Positions 34,464 to 42,096 of a DNA stretch of 60,561 nt are shown in pieces. Below the pieces are notes generated by a model. It made no database searches, had not been told where the DNA came from, and saw only the letters and a list, made by a program, of their open reading frames with translations. Source of the DNA: Clostridiales bacterium 38-18 (GTDB lineage: Bacteria; Bacillota; Clostridia; Peptostreptococcales; Acidaminobacteraceae); the NCBI GenBank assembly GCA_001897605.1, contig MKTL01000009.1:1-60561 (forward strand), given 5' to 3'. The position numbers and the translations under genes are program-made. How positions within the stretch are numbered: the first letter of the stretch is position 1; each line of letters starts with the position of its first letter.

Positions 34464-35011
34464 TCACACTATATTTTTCCCTAAGAGATAAGCCTTTTCC
34501 AATTCAATTCTGCCTTTGATATCACCAAGATTGTTAACACCACCAGCGAGTATCTTACCTAGATCCATCCAACCAAGCTGTTGCATCAGACGATTATAAT
34601 AAAAATCAATTTCTGTGAAATCTTCTCCGGCCGCAGCCATAATTAAGATGCTTTCTTTTGTAGCTCCCAAAAGGTCACCACCTGCCTCAGCAACTGCAAA
34701 CAGACGGTCAAAAGTCGTTCTCAGCTGTCCACTGAAGTTCCAGTAGTACATTGGTGATGCCATAACGATGATGTCAACAGCTTGAAACACAGGATAGATT
34801 AAGTCCATATCGTCCTTGATAACACAGGGGCTATGCACGTCTTTCCCGCCACCAAAACAGCCTTTACAGCCCTTGATCGACATTTGGTCTAAAAAAAAAG
34901 TCGTGACCTCATGTCCAGCTTCAGTTGCACCTTTTGAAAACGCTTCAACTAAAGAAGAAGTGTTGCCTTTAGCTCGTGGGCTGCCATTTAAGATTATAAT
35001 TTTTTTTTCAT
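34464..35011 (-). pseudogene. Flavodoxin-family NAD(P)H-dependent FMN reductase, frameshifted in an A9 tract
   Basis: The gene begins AAGGAGTTCAAA-ATG at 35011 and then runs into nine A (35000-35008) and an early stop. With ten A it would read MKKKIIILNGSPRAKGNTSS and continue without break to 34464, giving 182 residues (548 nt plus one). The rest is a typical FMN-dependent reductase: the phosphate-binding NGSPRAKGNTSS, the cysteine segment CKGCFGG with CVIKDDM, and ASPMYYWNFSGQLRTTFDR. Without the shift the first in-frame ATG is at 34883, which would delete the FMN loop. The tract could be corrected by transcriptional slippage or vary between cells. It is divergent from an HxlR regulator that probably controls it. 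Confidence 0.82.
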
Positions 35012-35040
35012 TTTGAACTCCTTATCGTTATTTAGTAGGT

Positions 35041-35106
35041 TTACAAGGATTAGTATATAAAGATATAATAGTCATGTGAAGTATGCACATTTGAGTTATA
35101 TACTAA
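35041..35106. promoter_or_regulatory. Overlapping divergent promoters with HxlR-type operator
   Basis: Plus strand: TTACAA (35041-35046), 17 bases, TATAAT (35064-35069). Minus strand: TTCACA (35080-35075), 17 bases, TATACT (35057-35052). An 11-bp inverted repeat TTAGTATATAA (35050-35060) and TTATATACTAA (35096-35106) overlaps both. One bound regulator could thus shut both directions. Confidence 0.75.
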
Positions 35107-35122
35107 CCTAAAGGAGAGTATA

Positions 35123-35452
35123 ATGGAAAATTGTCGTGAGACGGGTACGAAAATAGAAGACACTGGATTGGGCTATACTTTATCTCTGATCCAAGGTAAA
35201 TATAAAATGGTAATCCTATACTGGCTATCAGAGTATCAAGTGATTCGATACAATGAGCTAAAAAGAATTGTAGGCAGCATCTCACATAAAACCTTAAGCC
35301 TGCACTTAAAAGAACTTGAGGCAGATGGCTTGATTCATAGAAAAGAATTTCCACAAATTCCACCGAAGGTCGAATACCGTTTAACTGAAAAAGGTGCGTC
35401 CTTAATCCCAATAATGGATCAAATGTGTGAATGGGGGGAGCAGAATAGATGA
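35123..35452 (+). CDS. HxlR-family transcriptional regulator
   Basis: The 109-residue winged-helix protein shows the HxlR pattern: SLIQGKYKMVILYWLSEYQ, RYNELKRIVGSISHKTLSLHLKELEADGLI and the wing VEYRLTEKGASLIPIMDQM. Such regulators often sense reactive electrophiles or oxidants through a cysteine near the N-terminus, and Cys4 is present (ENCRETG). It is divergent from a flavodoxin-type reductase, the classical target. AAAGGAGAG precedes the ATG. It overlaps the following MerR gene by four bases. Confidence 0.92.
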   Translation: MENCRETGTKIEDTGLGYTLSLIQGKYKMVILYWLSEYQVIRYNELKRIVGSISHKTLSLHLKELEADGLIHRKEFPQIPPKVEYRLTEKGASLIPIMDQMCEWGEQNR

Positions 35453-36132
35453 TCTATTCGACGTCGCAGATAGCGAAGAGATTTGGCGTCCATAACAATA
35501 CGATATTGCATTATGAAGCTTGGGGTTATCTTTCTAAAGTTGAAAGATCGCAAAATGGTTATCGACAATTTACAGAGGATCATGTCAATCAGATTGAACT
35601 CATTCAGCAGATTCAAAAATTAGATCGCGTAAAGCCCTATATGAAGTTTGTGCATCAATCGATTATTAGGCAATGTGCTGCGTTTGATTACGATGAAGCA
35701 CTTGTTTCGGCTAAAAACTATAAGCTGAGCTTGAAGAATGATCAAGCGCTTGAAGATCAGATATATACGCAATTGAATCAGATAAATGAGGTTAAAGAAG
35801 ACGATATATCGAGGTATTTGACACGATGTGAAGTTGACAAGTTTTTAAATGTCTCAAGACACGTGATTTTGTATTGGGAGAGAAATGGCCTTTTAGAAGC
35901 GCCAAAGGGGAAAAACGGCTATCGCTATTACGGTACAGATGAGATACGTAAGCTAAACATCATTAAGGAACTAAGGCAATACCACTACAGCACATCAACC
36001 ATTAGAGACATCGTCCAAAAAGATATAAATGATCATCCTATTTCAAGCTTTAAAGACAATTTAAGCGCAATAGAAGCAATCATCAAAACCATAGAAAAAA
36101 ACCAAACCCTCCACTGTCGTACCAAGGTATAG
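35449..36132 (+). CDS. Regulator with two MerR-type DNA-binding domains
   Basis: The 227-residue protein contains two MerR-like winged helices. The first is at residues 1-70 (YSTSQIAKRFGVHNNTILHY, GYRQFTEDHVNQIELIQQI) and the second at residues 122-190 (YLTRCEVDKFLNVSRHVILY, GYRYYGTDEIRKLNIIKEL). A helical segment links them, and a short coiled coil ends the protein. Ordinary MerR proteins have one such domain and act as dimers. A four-base overlap (ATGA) couples it to the HxlR gene. Target unknown. Confidence 0.85.
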   Translation: MIYSTSQIAKRFGVHNNTILHYEAWGYLSKVERSQNGYRQFTEDHVNQIELIQQIQKLDRVKPYMKFVHQSIIRQCAAFDYDEALVSAKNYKLSLKNDQALEDQIYTQLNQINEVKEDDISRYLTRCEVDKFLNVSRHVILYWERNGLLEAPKGKNGYRYYGTDEIRKLNIIKELRQYHYSTSTIRDIVQKDINDHPISSFKDNLSAIEAIIKTIEKNQTLHCRTKV

Positions 36133-36138
36133 TGACTA

Positions 36139-36147
36139 TGCTATAAT
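36139..36147 (+). promoter_or_regulatory. Extended -10 promoter before the Imm5-like gene
   Basis: TGC-TATAAT (36139-36147) lies shortly after the MerR stop codon. No clear -35 is visible, as is usual for extended -10 promoters. Confidence 0.6.
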
Positions 36148-36177
36148 TGCCTAAAGTAAACAAAGGCGGATATGAAT

Positions 36178-36690
36178 ATGCATAAAAAAGAAGAAGAGAA
36201 TAAGAGTGAAGAGAATAAGCCAAAAACAAATGTAATGAGCTCTGTTGGAATAATAAAAAAGATAGATGATCTACCAGAGCTAAAGGAAATCTTGATCGAA
36301 ATTTTTGAGACCAAAACCCATGTGGCGATCTCTAATTACAGTATAAAATACGCCTATCATATTCTTGAGATTACAGGATTAGAGGAATTTGATTTGTTTG
36401 AAGAATGCATCGAAATCAATCGGCTTTGGCAACAAAAAAAAGTCAATTTTCAAGCAGCGAGACAGGTGGCTTTTAAGGCGAATCGTGCAGCTAAGGAAGA
36501 GAAGAATCCTTTAAAAGTTAAACTTTTAAGGGTTTTAGGACAAGTGGCAGCCACACCGCATGTGAGAAGACACTCACTAATTGCCTCAGACTATGGGATA
36601 ACACTAATTAATCTGATGTATCCTAAGGATATGAAAGCCGTTGAAAATGAACGGCTGTATCAAATTCAGTTGATGAAAGAGGTAGAGTAA
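36178..36690 (+). CDS. Imm5-like putative immunity protein
   Basis: The 170-residue protein has a charged low-complexity start (HKKEEENKSEENKPK). A helical domain follows with CIEINRLWQQKKVNFQAARQ, AFKANRAAKEEKNP and RVLGQVAATPHVRRHSLIASDY. The last motif (GQ-x-ATPHV-xx-H) is the hallmark of a family named putative immunity protein (Imm5-like). A second member occurs at 40394. No toxin gene is adjacent. ATG 36178 suits the ribosome site AAAGGCGG better than the ATG six bases earlier. The immunity role comes only from the family name. Confidence 0.65.
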   Translation: MHKKEEENKSEENKPKTNVMSSVGIIKKIDDLPELKEILIEIFETKTHVAISNYSIKYAYHILEITGLEEFDLFEECIEINRLWQQKKVNFQAARQVAFKANRAAKEEKNPLKVKLLRVLGQVAATPHVRRHSLIASDYGITLINLMYPKDMKAVENERLYQIQLMKEVE

Positions 36691-37100
36691 TGGATGGAAA
36701 GTATCCCCTAGATAACCTCGTCGCGTTTGATGATATGATACAAAGAAGCGAAAGGGTGTTGCCTAAGCTCAAAGAGGGTTCATCCCAACAGAGTTTGGTG
36801 AAGAATCGTATAAAAGCACTTAAAATTGCTAAAATGGTTTGCAAGGCGCATACGAGAGATAAAGTTAAAGCCACACTTAAAAATACACTTGAAGATAATT
36901 GTGATGATGGGATGAGTATGAATCAATTCAGTGACGGCTACAGTATTCAGGAGATTGAGAATGCTATAGCACCCATTCAATCCTTAATCAGTAAGTCGGA
37001 AAAGGTATTATTAAAGGTAAAACCCGATTCTTGGCAATATAGGTTGACCGAAAGAAATATTATCGCCTTAAAGTACGCTTTGGAAATGTTAAAACCCTGA
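36690..37100 (+). CDS. Helical protein with internal duplication, function unknown
   Basis: The 136-residue protein consists of two copies of a roughly 45-residue helical unit. SERVLPKLKEGSSQQSLVKN followed by RIKALKIAKMV (about residues 19-49) matches SEKVLLKVKPDSWQYRLTER followed by NIIALKYALEM (about 104-134). Similar units occur in hypothetical proteins of Clostridia, but I know of no function. Its ATG overlaps the stop codon of the Imm5-like gene (TAATG), so the two are translationally coupled and may work together. Confidence 0.72.
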   Translation: MDGKYPLDNLVAFDDMIQRSERVLPKLKEGSSQQSLVKNRIKALKIAKMVCKAHTRDKVKATLKNTLEDNCDDGMSMNQFSDGYSIQEIENAIAPIQSLISKSEKVLLKVKPDSWQYRLTERNIIALKYALEMLKP

Positions 37101-37147
37101 ACATGAGTCCCTCAAGCTATGAGAAACTCGTTTTCAGGGTTTTCTTA
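37091..37147 (+). terminator. Terminator overlapping the stop codon
   Basis: AAAACCCTGA (37091-37100, including the stop) pairs with TCAGGGTTTT (37134-37143), with a GAGT/ACTC inner helix, then TTTCTT. Confidence 0.8.
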
Positions 37148-37186
37148 ATGAAAATGCAGTGTGACCGACTTCCAGACAGAGAGGAC

Positions 37187-37657
37187 TTATCTTGGATATT
37201 CACCTTTAATGACGAAAAATGAACCGCGAATTGAACCGGCAAGCTTAGACTTTTGAGTTGCAAACTTAAATTTGCCTTCTAACTCTGGAGGTACTGGCAT
37301 ACCTTCACATAATTTAAATCCAACCGCTCTTTTCTTAGGATTATCAACGGTATACATCACGTTGATGGCCAAACCGCTTTCATAAAAAACGTAAGTGAAT
37401 TGAATGTTCTCTACTTGAAATTGTGATACTTCAAGTGGTGTAGCGCCAAAGACGATATTGCGCTCTGATTTTAGGATGTTTTCAGCATAAGATAAGGCTT
37501 CTTTATTTTCGGATGTAGGTGAAACTTCAAAAGCATGTTTGTATTTGGTCATGAAATATCGCGCTTCATTCGCACGTAGCCCTGCCAGTGCATCCATATA
37601 GGGTGACGATGTTAAGCCATCAGTGGATACGGTTTTAAAATCAATGATCTTTGACAT
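37187..37657 (-). CDS. Conserved hypothetical cytosolic protein
   Basis: I do not recognise the family. The 156-residue protein has no membrane segment or signal peptide. It begins with a helical region (GLRANEARYFMTKYKHAFEV), then a likely beta domain (FQVENIQFTYVFYESGLAIN, VGFKLCEGMPVPPELEGKF). A good AAGGAG ribosome site precedes the ATG, so the gene is real. It stands alone between convergent and divergent neighbours. Confidence 0.7.
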   Translation of the reverse strand: MSKIIDFKTVSTDGLTSSPYMDALAGLRANEARYFMTKYKHAFEVSPTSENKEALSYAENILKSERNIVFGATPLEVSQFQVENIQFTYVFYESGLAINVMYTVDNPKKRAVGFKLCEGMPVPPELEGKFKFATQKSKLAGSIRGSFFVIKGEYPR

Positions 37658-37862
37658 ATCGCGCTCCTTAATCTTTTGTGTATGACTATATTTAGTTTAT
37701 ACATAAAAATTTTCAAATCAAACATATTTATAAAAGAATAAAAAAATCAAAAACAGAGTGCGTTATATGTGTGAATCATTTGTGAAAGTGGTATAAAATC
37801 TACAGCATTTGATTTTTAAGTCAGTGAAAATGCAAATAGATTCAGGATAGAAAGGACATTAT

Positions 37863-38279
37863 ATGAAAAGAAAATTTATAAATTCTGCACTCATTTACGC
37901 AGTGATTGCACTTGTTTCAGGGGTCTTTTATCGAGAATTTACTAAGATGAATGATTTCACAGGAAAAACGACTCTCTCAGCACTTCATACGCACTACTTT
38001 GTACTCGGAATGTTCTTCTTTTTAATTCTATTATTGATGGAAAATGCATTTCATCTATCAAATCAACCAAAGATAGCAAGTGCTGTAGTCGTCTATCATA
38101 TTGGACTCAATCTTTCAACCCTTATGCTGCTCGTTAGAGGGGTACAGCAGGTGTTAATAGATGCGCCTAGTCGTGGACTTGATGCCTCTATATCTGGGAT
38201 TTCTGGGATTGGGCATATCGTGCTGGCTGTCGGTCTTATACTCATATTAGTAAAAATTAAAAAAGCGGCAATACAGTAG
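37863..38279 (+). CDS. DUF2871 integral membrane protein
   Basis: The 138-residue protein has four membrane helices (about residues 7-24, 43-61, 72-93 and 113-132). The motif LHTHYFVLGMFFFLILLLME and GHIVLAVGLI are typical of DUF2871. The family is restricted mainly to Firmicutes and has no known function; conserved histidines in helices hint at metal or haem binding. AGAAAGGAC precedes the ATG. Confidence 0.82.
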   Translation: MKRKFINSALIYAVIALVSGVFYREFTKMNDFTGKTTLSALHTHYFVLGMFFFLILLLMENAFHLSNQPKIASAVVVYHIGLNLSTLMLLVRGVQQVLIDAPSRGLDASISGISGIGHIVLAVGLILILVKIKKAAIQ

Positions 38280-38318
38280 AAACCAGTATAAATCAATAAA
38301 AAATTCTTATGTTATTTT

Positions 38319-38328
38319 ATGGTATAAT
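38319..38328 (+). promoter_or_regulatory. Extended -10 promoter of the M20 peptidase gene
   Basis: TGG-TATAAT with TG at 38320-38321 and TATAAT at 38323-38328, 40 bases before the start codon. Confidence 0.7.
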
Positions 38329-38367
38329 TTAAGGCAGACATAATTATAAAATCACATAGGAGGTTAT

Positions 38368-39480
38368 ATGATTAAGCAAGAAAGAATCGTGAATGCTTTT
38401 CTACAGTACGTGCAAATTTCTAGTCCAACGACTAAAGAGGGGGCTTTTGCACGTTTTATTAAAGCTGAACTAGAAAAATTTGGGTGTGATGTATCGGTCG
38501 ATCAAGCAGGCGAAAAACTTGGCTGTGACACGGGAAATGTCATTGCACGTTTGAAAGGGAATACGGCGGGTGAACCGATCTTATTTAGCTGTCATATGGA
38601 TACGGTATCACCTGGAGAGAACATCAAGCCAATCATTAAGGATGGCGTTATCTACAGCGATGGAACGACGATATTAGGTGGCGATGATAAAGCGGGTATC
38701 GCAGCAGTTATCGAAGCATTGACGGTTATAAAAGAAAACGATCTACCACATGGTGATATAGAAATTACATTTACTGTTTTTGAAGAGGGTGGCCTACATG
38801 GCGCGAAGAATCTTGATTTTAGCTCGCTAAAATCTAAGCATGCATTTGTTTTAGATAGTGGTGGCGATCCAGGTCAAATTATCATTCAAGGTCCTGCACA
38901 GGATAAACTGGATTTTAAAGTGATTGGCCGTCCTGCACATGCAGGTGTTGCACCTGAAGAAGGCATTAGTGCCATTATGGTTGCAGCGGAAGCGATCAGC
39001 AATATGACACTTTTAAGAATTGACTTTGAAACGACTGCTAATATCGGTAGAGTTGAAGGTGGTACAGTAACCAATATCGTCGCACCTGAGGCGATCGTAA
39101 AAGCGGAGGCGAGAAGTCTTAACAATGATAAATTAAAGGCACAATCTGAACACATGGTAGACTGCTTTAACAAAGCTGCTGAGAAATTTGGTGCAAAAGT
39201 TGAGAGCAATGTGGTTAGAATGTATTCTGCTTTTAATGTTGCTGAAGACCATGATATCGTAAAAAACGTTGAAAAAGCATGTGAAATCGTGGGTGTAAGA
39301 CCATTTACAGCTTCATCTGGCGGAGGTAGTGATACCAATATTTTAAATGCAAATGGCATTACAGCAGTTAACCTTGGCATCGGTGAGAGAAAGCCACATA
39401 CTTTAGAAGAGCATCTTCATATCGTGGACTTAGTGAATGCGGCGAAAATCGTGATGGAGATTATTAATCAATATAAATAG
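38368..39480 (+). CDS. M20-family peptidase, PepT-like
   Basis: The 370-residue zinc peptidase has the family's metal-binding order: SCHMDTV (His, Asp), LGGDDKAGIAA (bridging Asp), FTVFEEGGLHGA (catalytic Glu and ligand), VLDSGGDPG (Asp) and KPHTLEEHLH (His). The dimerisation domain carries GRPAHAGVAPEEGISA. It belongs to the tripeptidase T-like branch and should cleave short peptides in the cytosol. AGGAGG precedes the ATG. It is monocistronic, ending at a long hairpin terminator. Confidence 0.92.
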   Translation: MIKQERIVNAFLQYVQISSPTTKEGAFARFIKAELEKFGCDVSVDQAGEKLGCDTGNVIARLKGNTAGEPILFSCHMDTVSPGENIKPIIKDGVIYSDGTTILGGDDKAGIAAVIEALTVIKENDLPHGDIEITFTVFEEGGLHGAKNLDFSSLKSKHAFVLDSGGDPGQIIIQGPAQDKLDFKVIGRPAHAGVAPEEGISAIMVAAEAISNMTLLRIDFETTANIGRVEGGTVTNIVAPEAIVKAEARSLNNDKLKAQSEHMVDCFNKAAEKFGAKVESNVVRMYSAFNVAEDHDIVKNVEKACEIVGVRPFTASSGGGSDTNILNANGITAVNLGIGERKPHTLEEHLHIVDLVNAAKIVMEIINQYK

Positions 39481-39507
39481 TTCATAATAATAGCAGCATA
39501 AAAAAAC

Positions 39508-39587
39508 AAAGCGTATAAAATTAACTACTCCAGTTCCGGTCAGTAAACTGAAGGAACTTCCATAGTTAATTTTATACGCTTTTTATA
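39508..39587 (+). terminator. Long-stem terminator (20 bp) after the peptidase gene
   Basis: A perfect 20-bp stem (39508-39527 with 39563-39582) encloses further helices (AGTTCC/GGAACT and TCAG/CTGA), so almost all of the 75 bases pair. A T-run follows. It is far longer than a standard terminator needs. The 150 bases behind it are AT-rich with no gene seen. Confidence 0.88.
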
Positions 39588-39740
39588 TATAATACATTGT
39601 TATTAATTATTGCAATCCTTATATCGATTAAAGTCACAGTTGATTTAGTGCATTTTTTTAAGCTTTAGTTATGACGGTATGATATGTGAATTACTTATAG
39701 ATTTAATAATCTCAGCTAGTAGTTCCGATCCGTAATTACT

Positions 39741-40289
39741 TTAAAGTACGGATGATATTTCTATTTTGGGGAGATCGAGCACACCGGTTTTCGCAACAGA
39801 TGTGTCCGTGCATTGGTTGGTGTTAAAGCAGCAGGGGCGTCTAGAGCCGTGATTCATTTTTGAGTAGGCGACGCCAATTCTTTTTTTTCTTGTTTCGGGA
39901 TTATTTGTGCTTCGAATCCATCTGATCCATTCCCATCTTGCTTTAACGGTTAATGTTTCCCAAAATGCCATTAAGCCCTCATTGAGTAGCATGGTTTCGA
40001 CATCTTTAGGTAGAGGTGGCTCAAACCCATCTTTAGAGAGTGAAAATACGACAGTAACATGATCTCCTGCTTTTAAAGTCTTCATGTCAAGATTTGTATC
40101 ATCTAGTTTATAGAAATGGCCACCATTGCCATCTGGTTCAAAGGGAAAATTGATAGACGCTTGATTAAGCGTACCAGTGGCGAGAACCAAGCCTCTAGTA
40201 GGAAGCTGTTCGCTAATGTTCCTTGGGAGCTTTAAAATTAACCATCTATTTATTTCATATAGGATACCTTCAAATTTTATGTTTGTCAT
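39741..40289 (-). CDS. DUF1905/YdeI-OmpD-associated family protein
   Basis: The 182-residue protein starts with a DUF1905 beta barrel (FEGILYEINRWLILKLPRNI) and ends with a YdeI/OmpD-associated helical domain (WETLTVKARWEWIRWIRSTN, NHGSRRPCCFN). The latter family was linked to protection from bacteriocins, but the mechanism is unknown. Start 40289 follows AAGGAG. It diverges from an Imm5-like gene 104 bases away. Confidence 0.8.
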   Translation of the reverse strand: MTNIKFEGILYEINRWLILKLPRNISEQLPTRGLVLATGTLNQASINFPFEPDGNGGHFYKLDDTNLDMKTLKAGDHVTVVFSLSKDGFEPPLPKDVETMLLNEGLMAFWETLTVKARWEWIRWIRSTNNPETRKKRIGVAYSKMNHGSRRPCCFNTNQCTDTSVAKTGVLDLPKIEISSVL

Positions 40290-40393
40290 AGTTTCTCCTT
40301 TTGATGATGTGATATAATTTATATACCCCAAAAAAACGCAATTAATTGATACAGATGTACATAGATTTAATTGTGAAAATTAAGGAGCGATTT

Positions 40394-40936
40394 ATGTTTG
40401 ACGATGTTGCAATCAAAATAAAAAAAAAAAATCAAATTTTGTTTAATTTTGATAGCGAAAGCCTGCAAGAACTCATTCATGACTTTCAAGCATTAAATAG
40501 AATTGAGGCTATTCTATGGGCGTTTGATGAGGTTGAACTTCTTGTGGAACGATTGCAGAAAAAGTATCCAGACTATAATGAAATAACAGAAGTGCTTAAA
40601 TTGGCACGGTTATGGGCACATGGTGAAATTAAGATGCCTGAAGCGAAAAGGGGGATATTGTCCTGCCATGCGCTTGCTAAAAAAATGAATGATAAAATAG
40701 ATATTGCACTCGTGCATGCCATCGGTCAAGGCTGCTCTACCGTTCATGTTAAAGATCATGCGATGGGCATCGTGTTTTACACTTTAACTGCAATCGTCAT
40801 AGAGAAGCAATACGATTCGTATTCATCTGCTGTTTTAAATCAAATAGACGCCTACAAGCGACGTATGTCTTATTGGTGTGAGAACGGTACTATAATATCA
40901 GGTTCTGAAAAATGGGCACCATTTTTGACGCGTTGA
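40394..40936 (+). CDS. Imm5-like putative immunity protein, second member
   Basis: The 180-residue protein shares the pattern of the protein at 36178: LKLARLWAHGEIKMPEAKRG, SCHALAKKMND and HAIGQGCSTVHVKDHAMGIV align with its RLWQQKK, ANRAAKEEKN and GQVAATPHVRRH segments. It is helical, without signal peptide. ATG 40394 follows AAGGAGCGATTT. Neither copy has a recognisable toxin beside it. It is divergent from the YdeI-type gene. Confidence 0.65.
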   Translation: MFDDVAIKIKKKNQILFNFDSESLQELIHDFQALNRIEAILWAFDEVELLVERLQKKYPDYNEITEVLKLARLWAHGEIKMPEAKRGILSCHALAKKMNDKIDIALVHAIGQGCSTVHVKDHAMGIVFYTLTAIVIEKQYDSYSSAVLNQIDAYKRRMSYWCENGTIISGSEKWAPFLTR

Positions 40937-40971
40937 TAAGCGATACATTAGAGCTGAATTAAAAAACAGAT

Positions 40972-41030
40972 AAAGCCACCCTAATTGTAAATGATTATTA
41001 ATATCATTTACAATTAGGGTGGCTTTTGTT
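40972..41030 (+). terminator. Terminator with 24-bp perfect stem before the mevalonate operon
   Basis: The arms 40972-40995 and 41003-41026 pair perfectly around a seven-base loop, and TTTTGTT follows. The base of the 5' arm (AAGCCACC, 40973-40980) is also complementary to GGTGGCTT (41061-41068) in the ribosome site of the mevalonate kinase gene, so alternative pairing is possible. Confidence 0.88.
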
Positions 41031-41068
41031 ATGATGTATAACATAAAGTACAAAAAAAGAGGTGGCTT

Positions 41069-42073
41069 GTGGAACCGATTAAACGAGCTTATACAAACCA
41101 TTCAGAAGGTAAGGCGCATGCAAAATTAATCTTGGGTGGTGAACACAGTGTGGTATATGGAATACCAGCAGTTGTTCTACCTGTACCGTTAATCGTCATG
41201 GCAAGAGTCTCTAAAAATGAGAAAAGTCAATATACGTGGATTCATTCTAAACTGATATCTGGGCATAATCATAAACCACCAGTTTTATTAGAAGGATTCT
41301 TTAAAATGATTCATCTGATTCAAGAGAGGATTCATATACCGCAATCTGACAGGGCTTTAAACATTGAGATACTGTCTGATATTCCTATTCGTTCTGGACT
41401 CGGTTCGAGTGCGGCAGTTGCAAATGCTATCGCAAACGCTGTGATTAAATTTTATAGAGGCGATGTCCCAAATGACTTACTATTGCAAGCAGTACATCTC
41501 GCTGAGTGTCATGCACATGGAAATCCAAGTGGGATGGATATGATAGCGACTTCAGAAAATGCACCCATTTTATTTAAGAAAAATATAAAAAACCCCAATA
41601 AACCGTTTCAATTCAAAAAGGTACCTATTGTGGGTACTTATTATTTTGTTACCGGGCTAACTGGAATAGAAGTAATGACCAAAACGGTGGTAGAAAAATT
41701 TGCACAGACGCTTAATCAGAATAGCGAGGACGATTATTTGTTTGGACTAAATGACTTTGATGCTGTGGTCAGGAAGATGCTTGCTGCATTAAAATTTGGT
41801 AATCTAAAAGCATTGGGTGAAGCTATGAATGACAATCACCAGTTGCTTATGAAATATGGCGTAAGCTCTCCTGCACTTGATCACCTAGTCTCGACTGCAA
41901 AAATTTCTGGTGCGCTTGGTGCAAAGCTGACGGGAAAAGGAGTTGGCGGTGCAATGATTGCGCTATGTGACACTTTAGAAATAGCTAATACCGTGAAAGA
42001 GTCATTACTCAATCAAGGTGCAAAAAAGAGCTATGGCTTTTGTATTTCCAAATCTGGAATTACTGAATTTTAG
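41069..42073 (+). CDS. mvk: Mevalonate kinase
   Basis: The 334-residue GHMP kinase phosphorylates mevalonate to 5-phosphomevalonate. Motifs: GKAHAKLILGGEHSVVYG (residues 14-31), the ATP loop PIRSGLGSSAAVANA (106-120), AHGNPSGMDM with the catalytic Asp, and the C-terminal GALGAKLTGKGVGGAMIAL. The GTG start lies six bases after GAGG. It is the first gene of the mevalonate operon; the next gene follows after 23 bases. HMG-CoA synthase and reductase are not in the window. Confidence 0.95.
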   Translation: MEPIKRAYTNHSEGKAHAKLILGGEHSVVYGIPAVVLPVPLIVMARVSKNEKSQYTWIHSKLISGHNHKPPVLLEGFFKMIHLIQERIHIPQSDRALNIEILSDIPIRSGLGSSAAVANAIANAVIKFYRGDVPNDLLLQAVHLAECHAHGNPSGMDMIATSENAPILFKKNIKNPNKPFQFKKVPIVGTYYFVTGLTGIEVMTKTVVEKFAQTLNQNSEDDYLFGLNDFDAVVRKMLAALKFGNLKALGEAMNDNHQLLMKYGVSSPALDHLVSTAKISGALGAKLTGKGVGGAMIALCDTLEIANTVKESLLNQGAKKSYGFCISKSGITEF

Positions 42074-42096
42074 AGCTATATGAGGAAGAACTAAAG

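Noticed and set aside
34464-34883. Short flavodoxin-type gene starting at ATG 34883
   Set aside because: The FMN-binding loop lies upstream in the same frame and a perfect ribosome site stands at 35011; the short version is an artefact of the A9 tract.
36821-36990. Minus-strand open frames in the 36.6-37.0 kb genes
   Set aside because: They have no ribosome site and oppose two coupled genes with clear codon structure.
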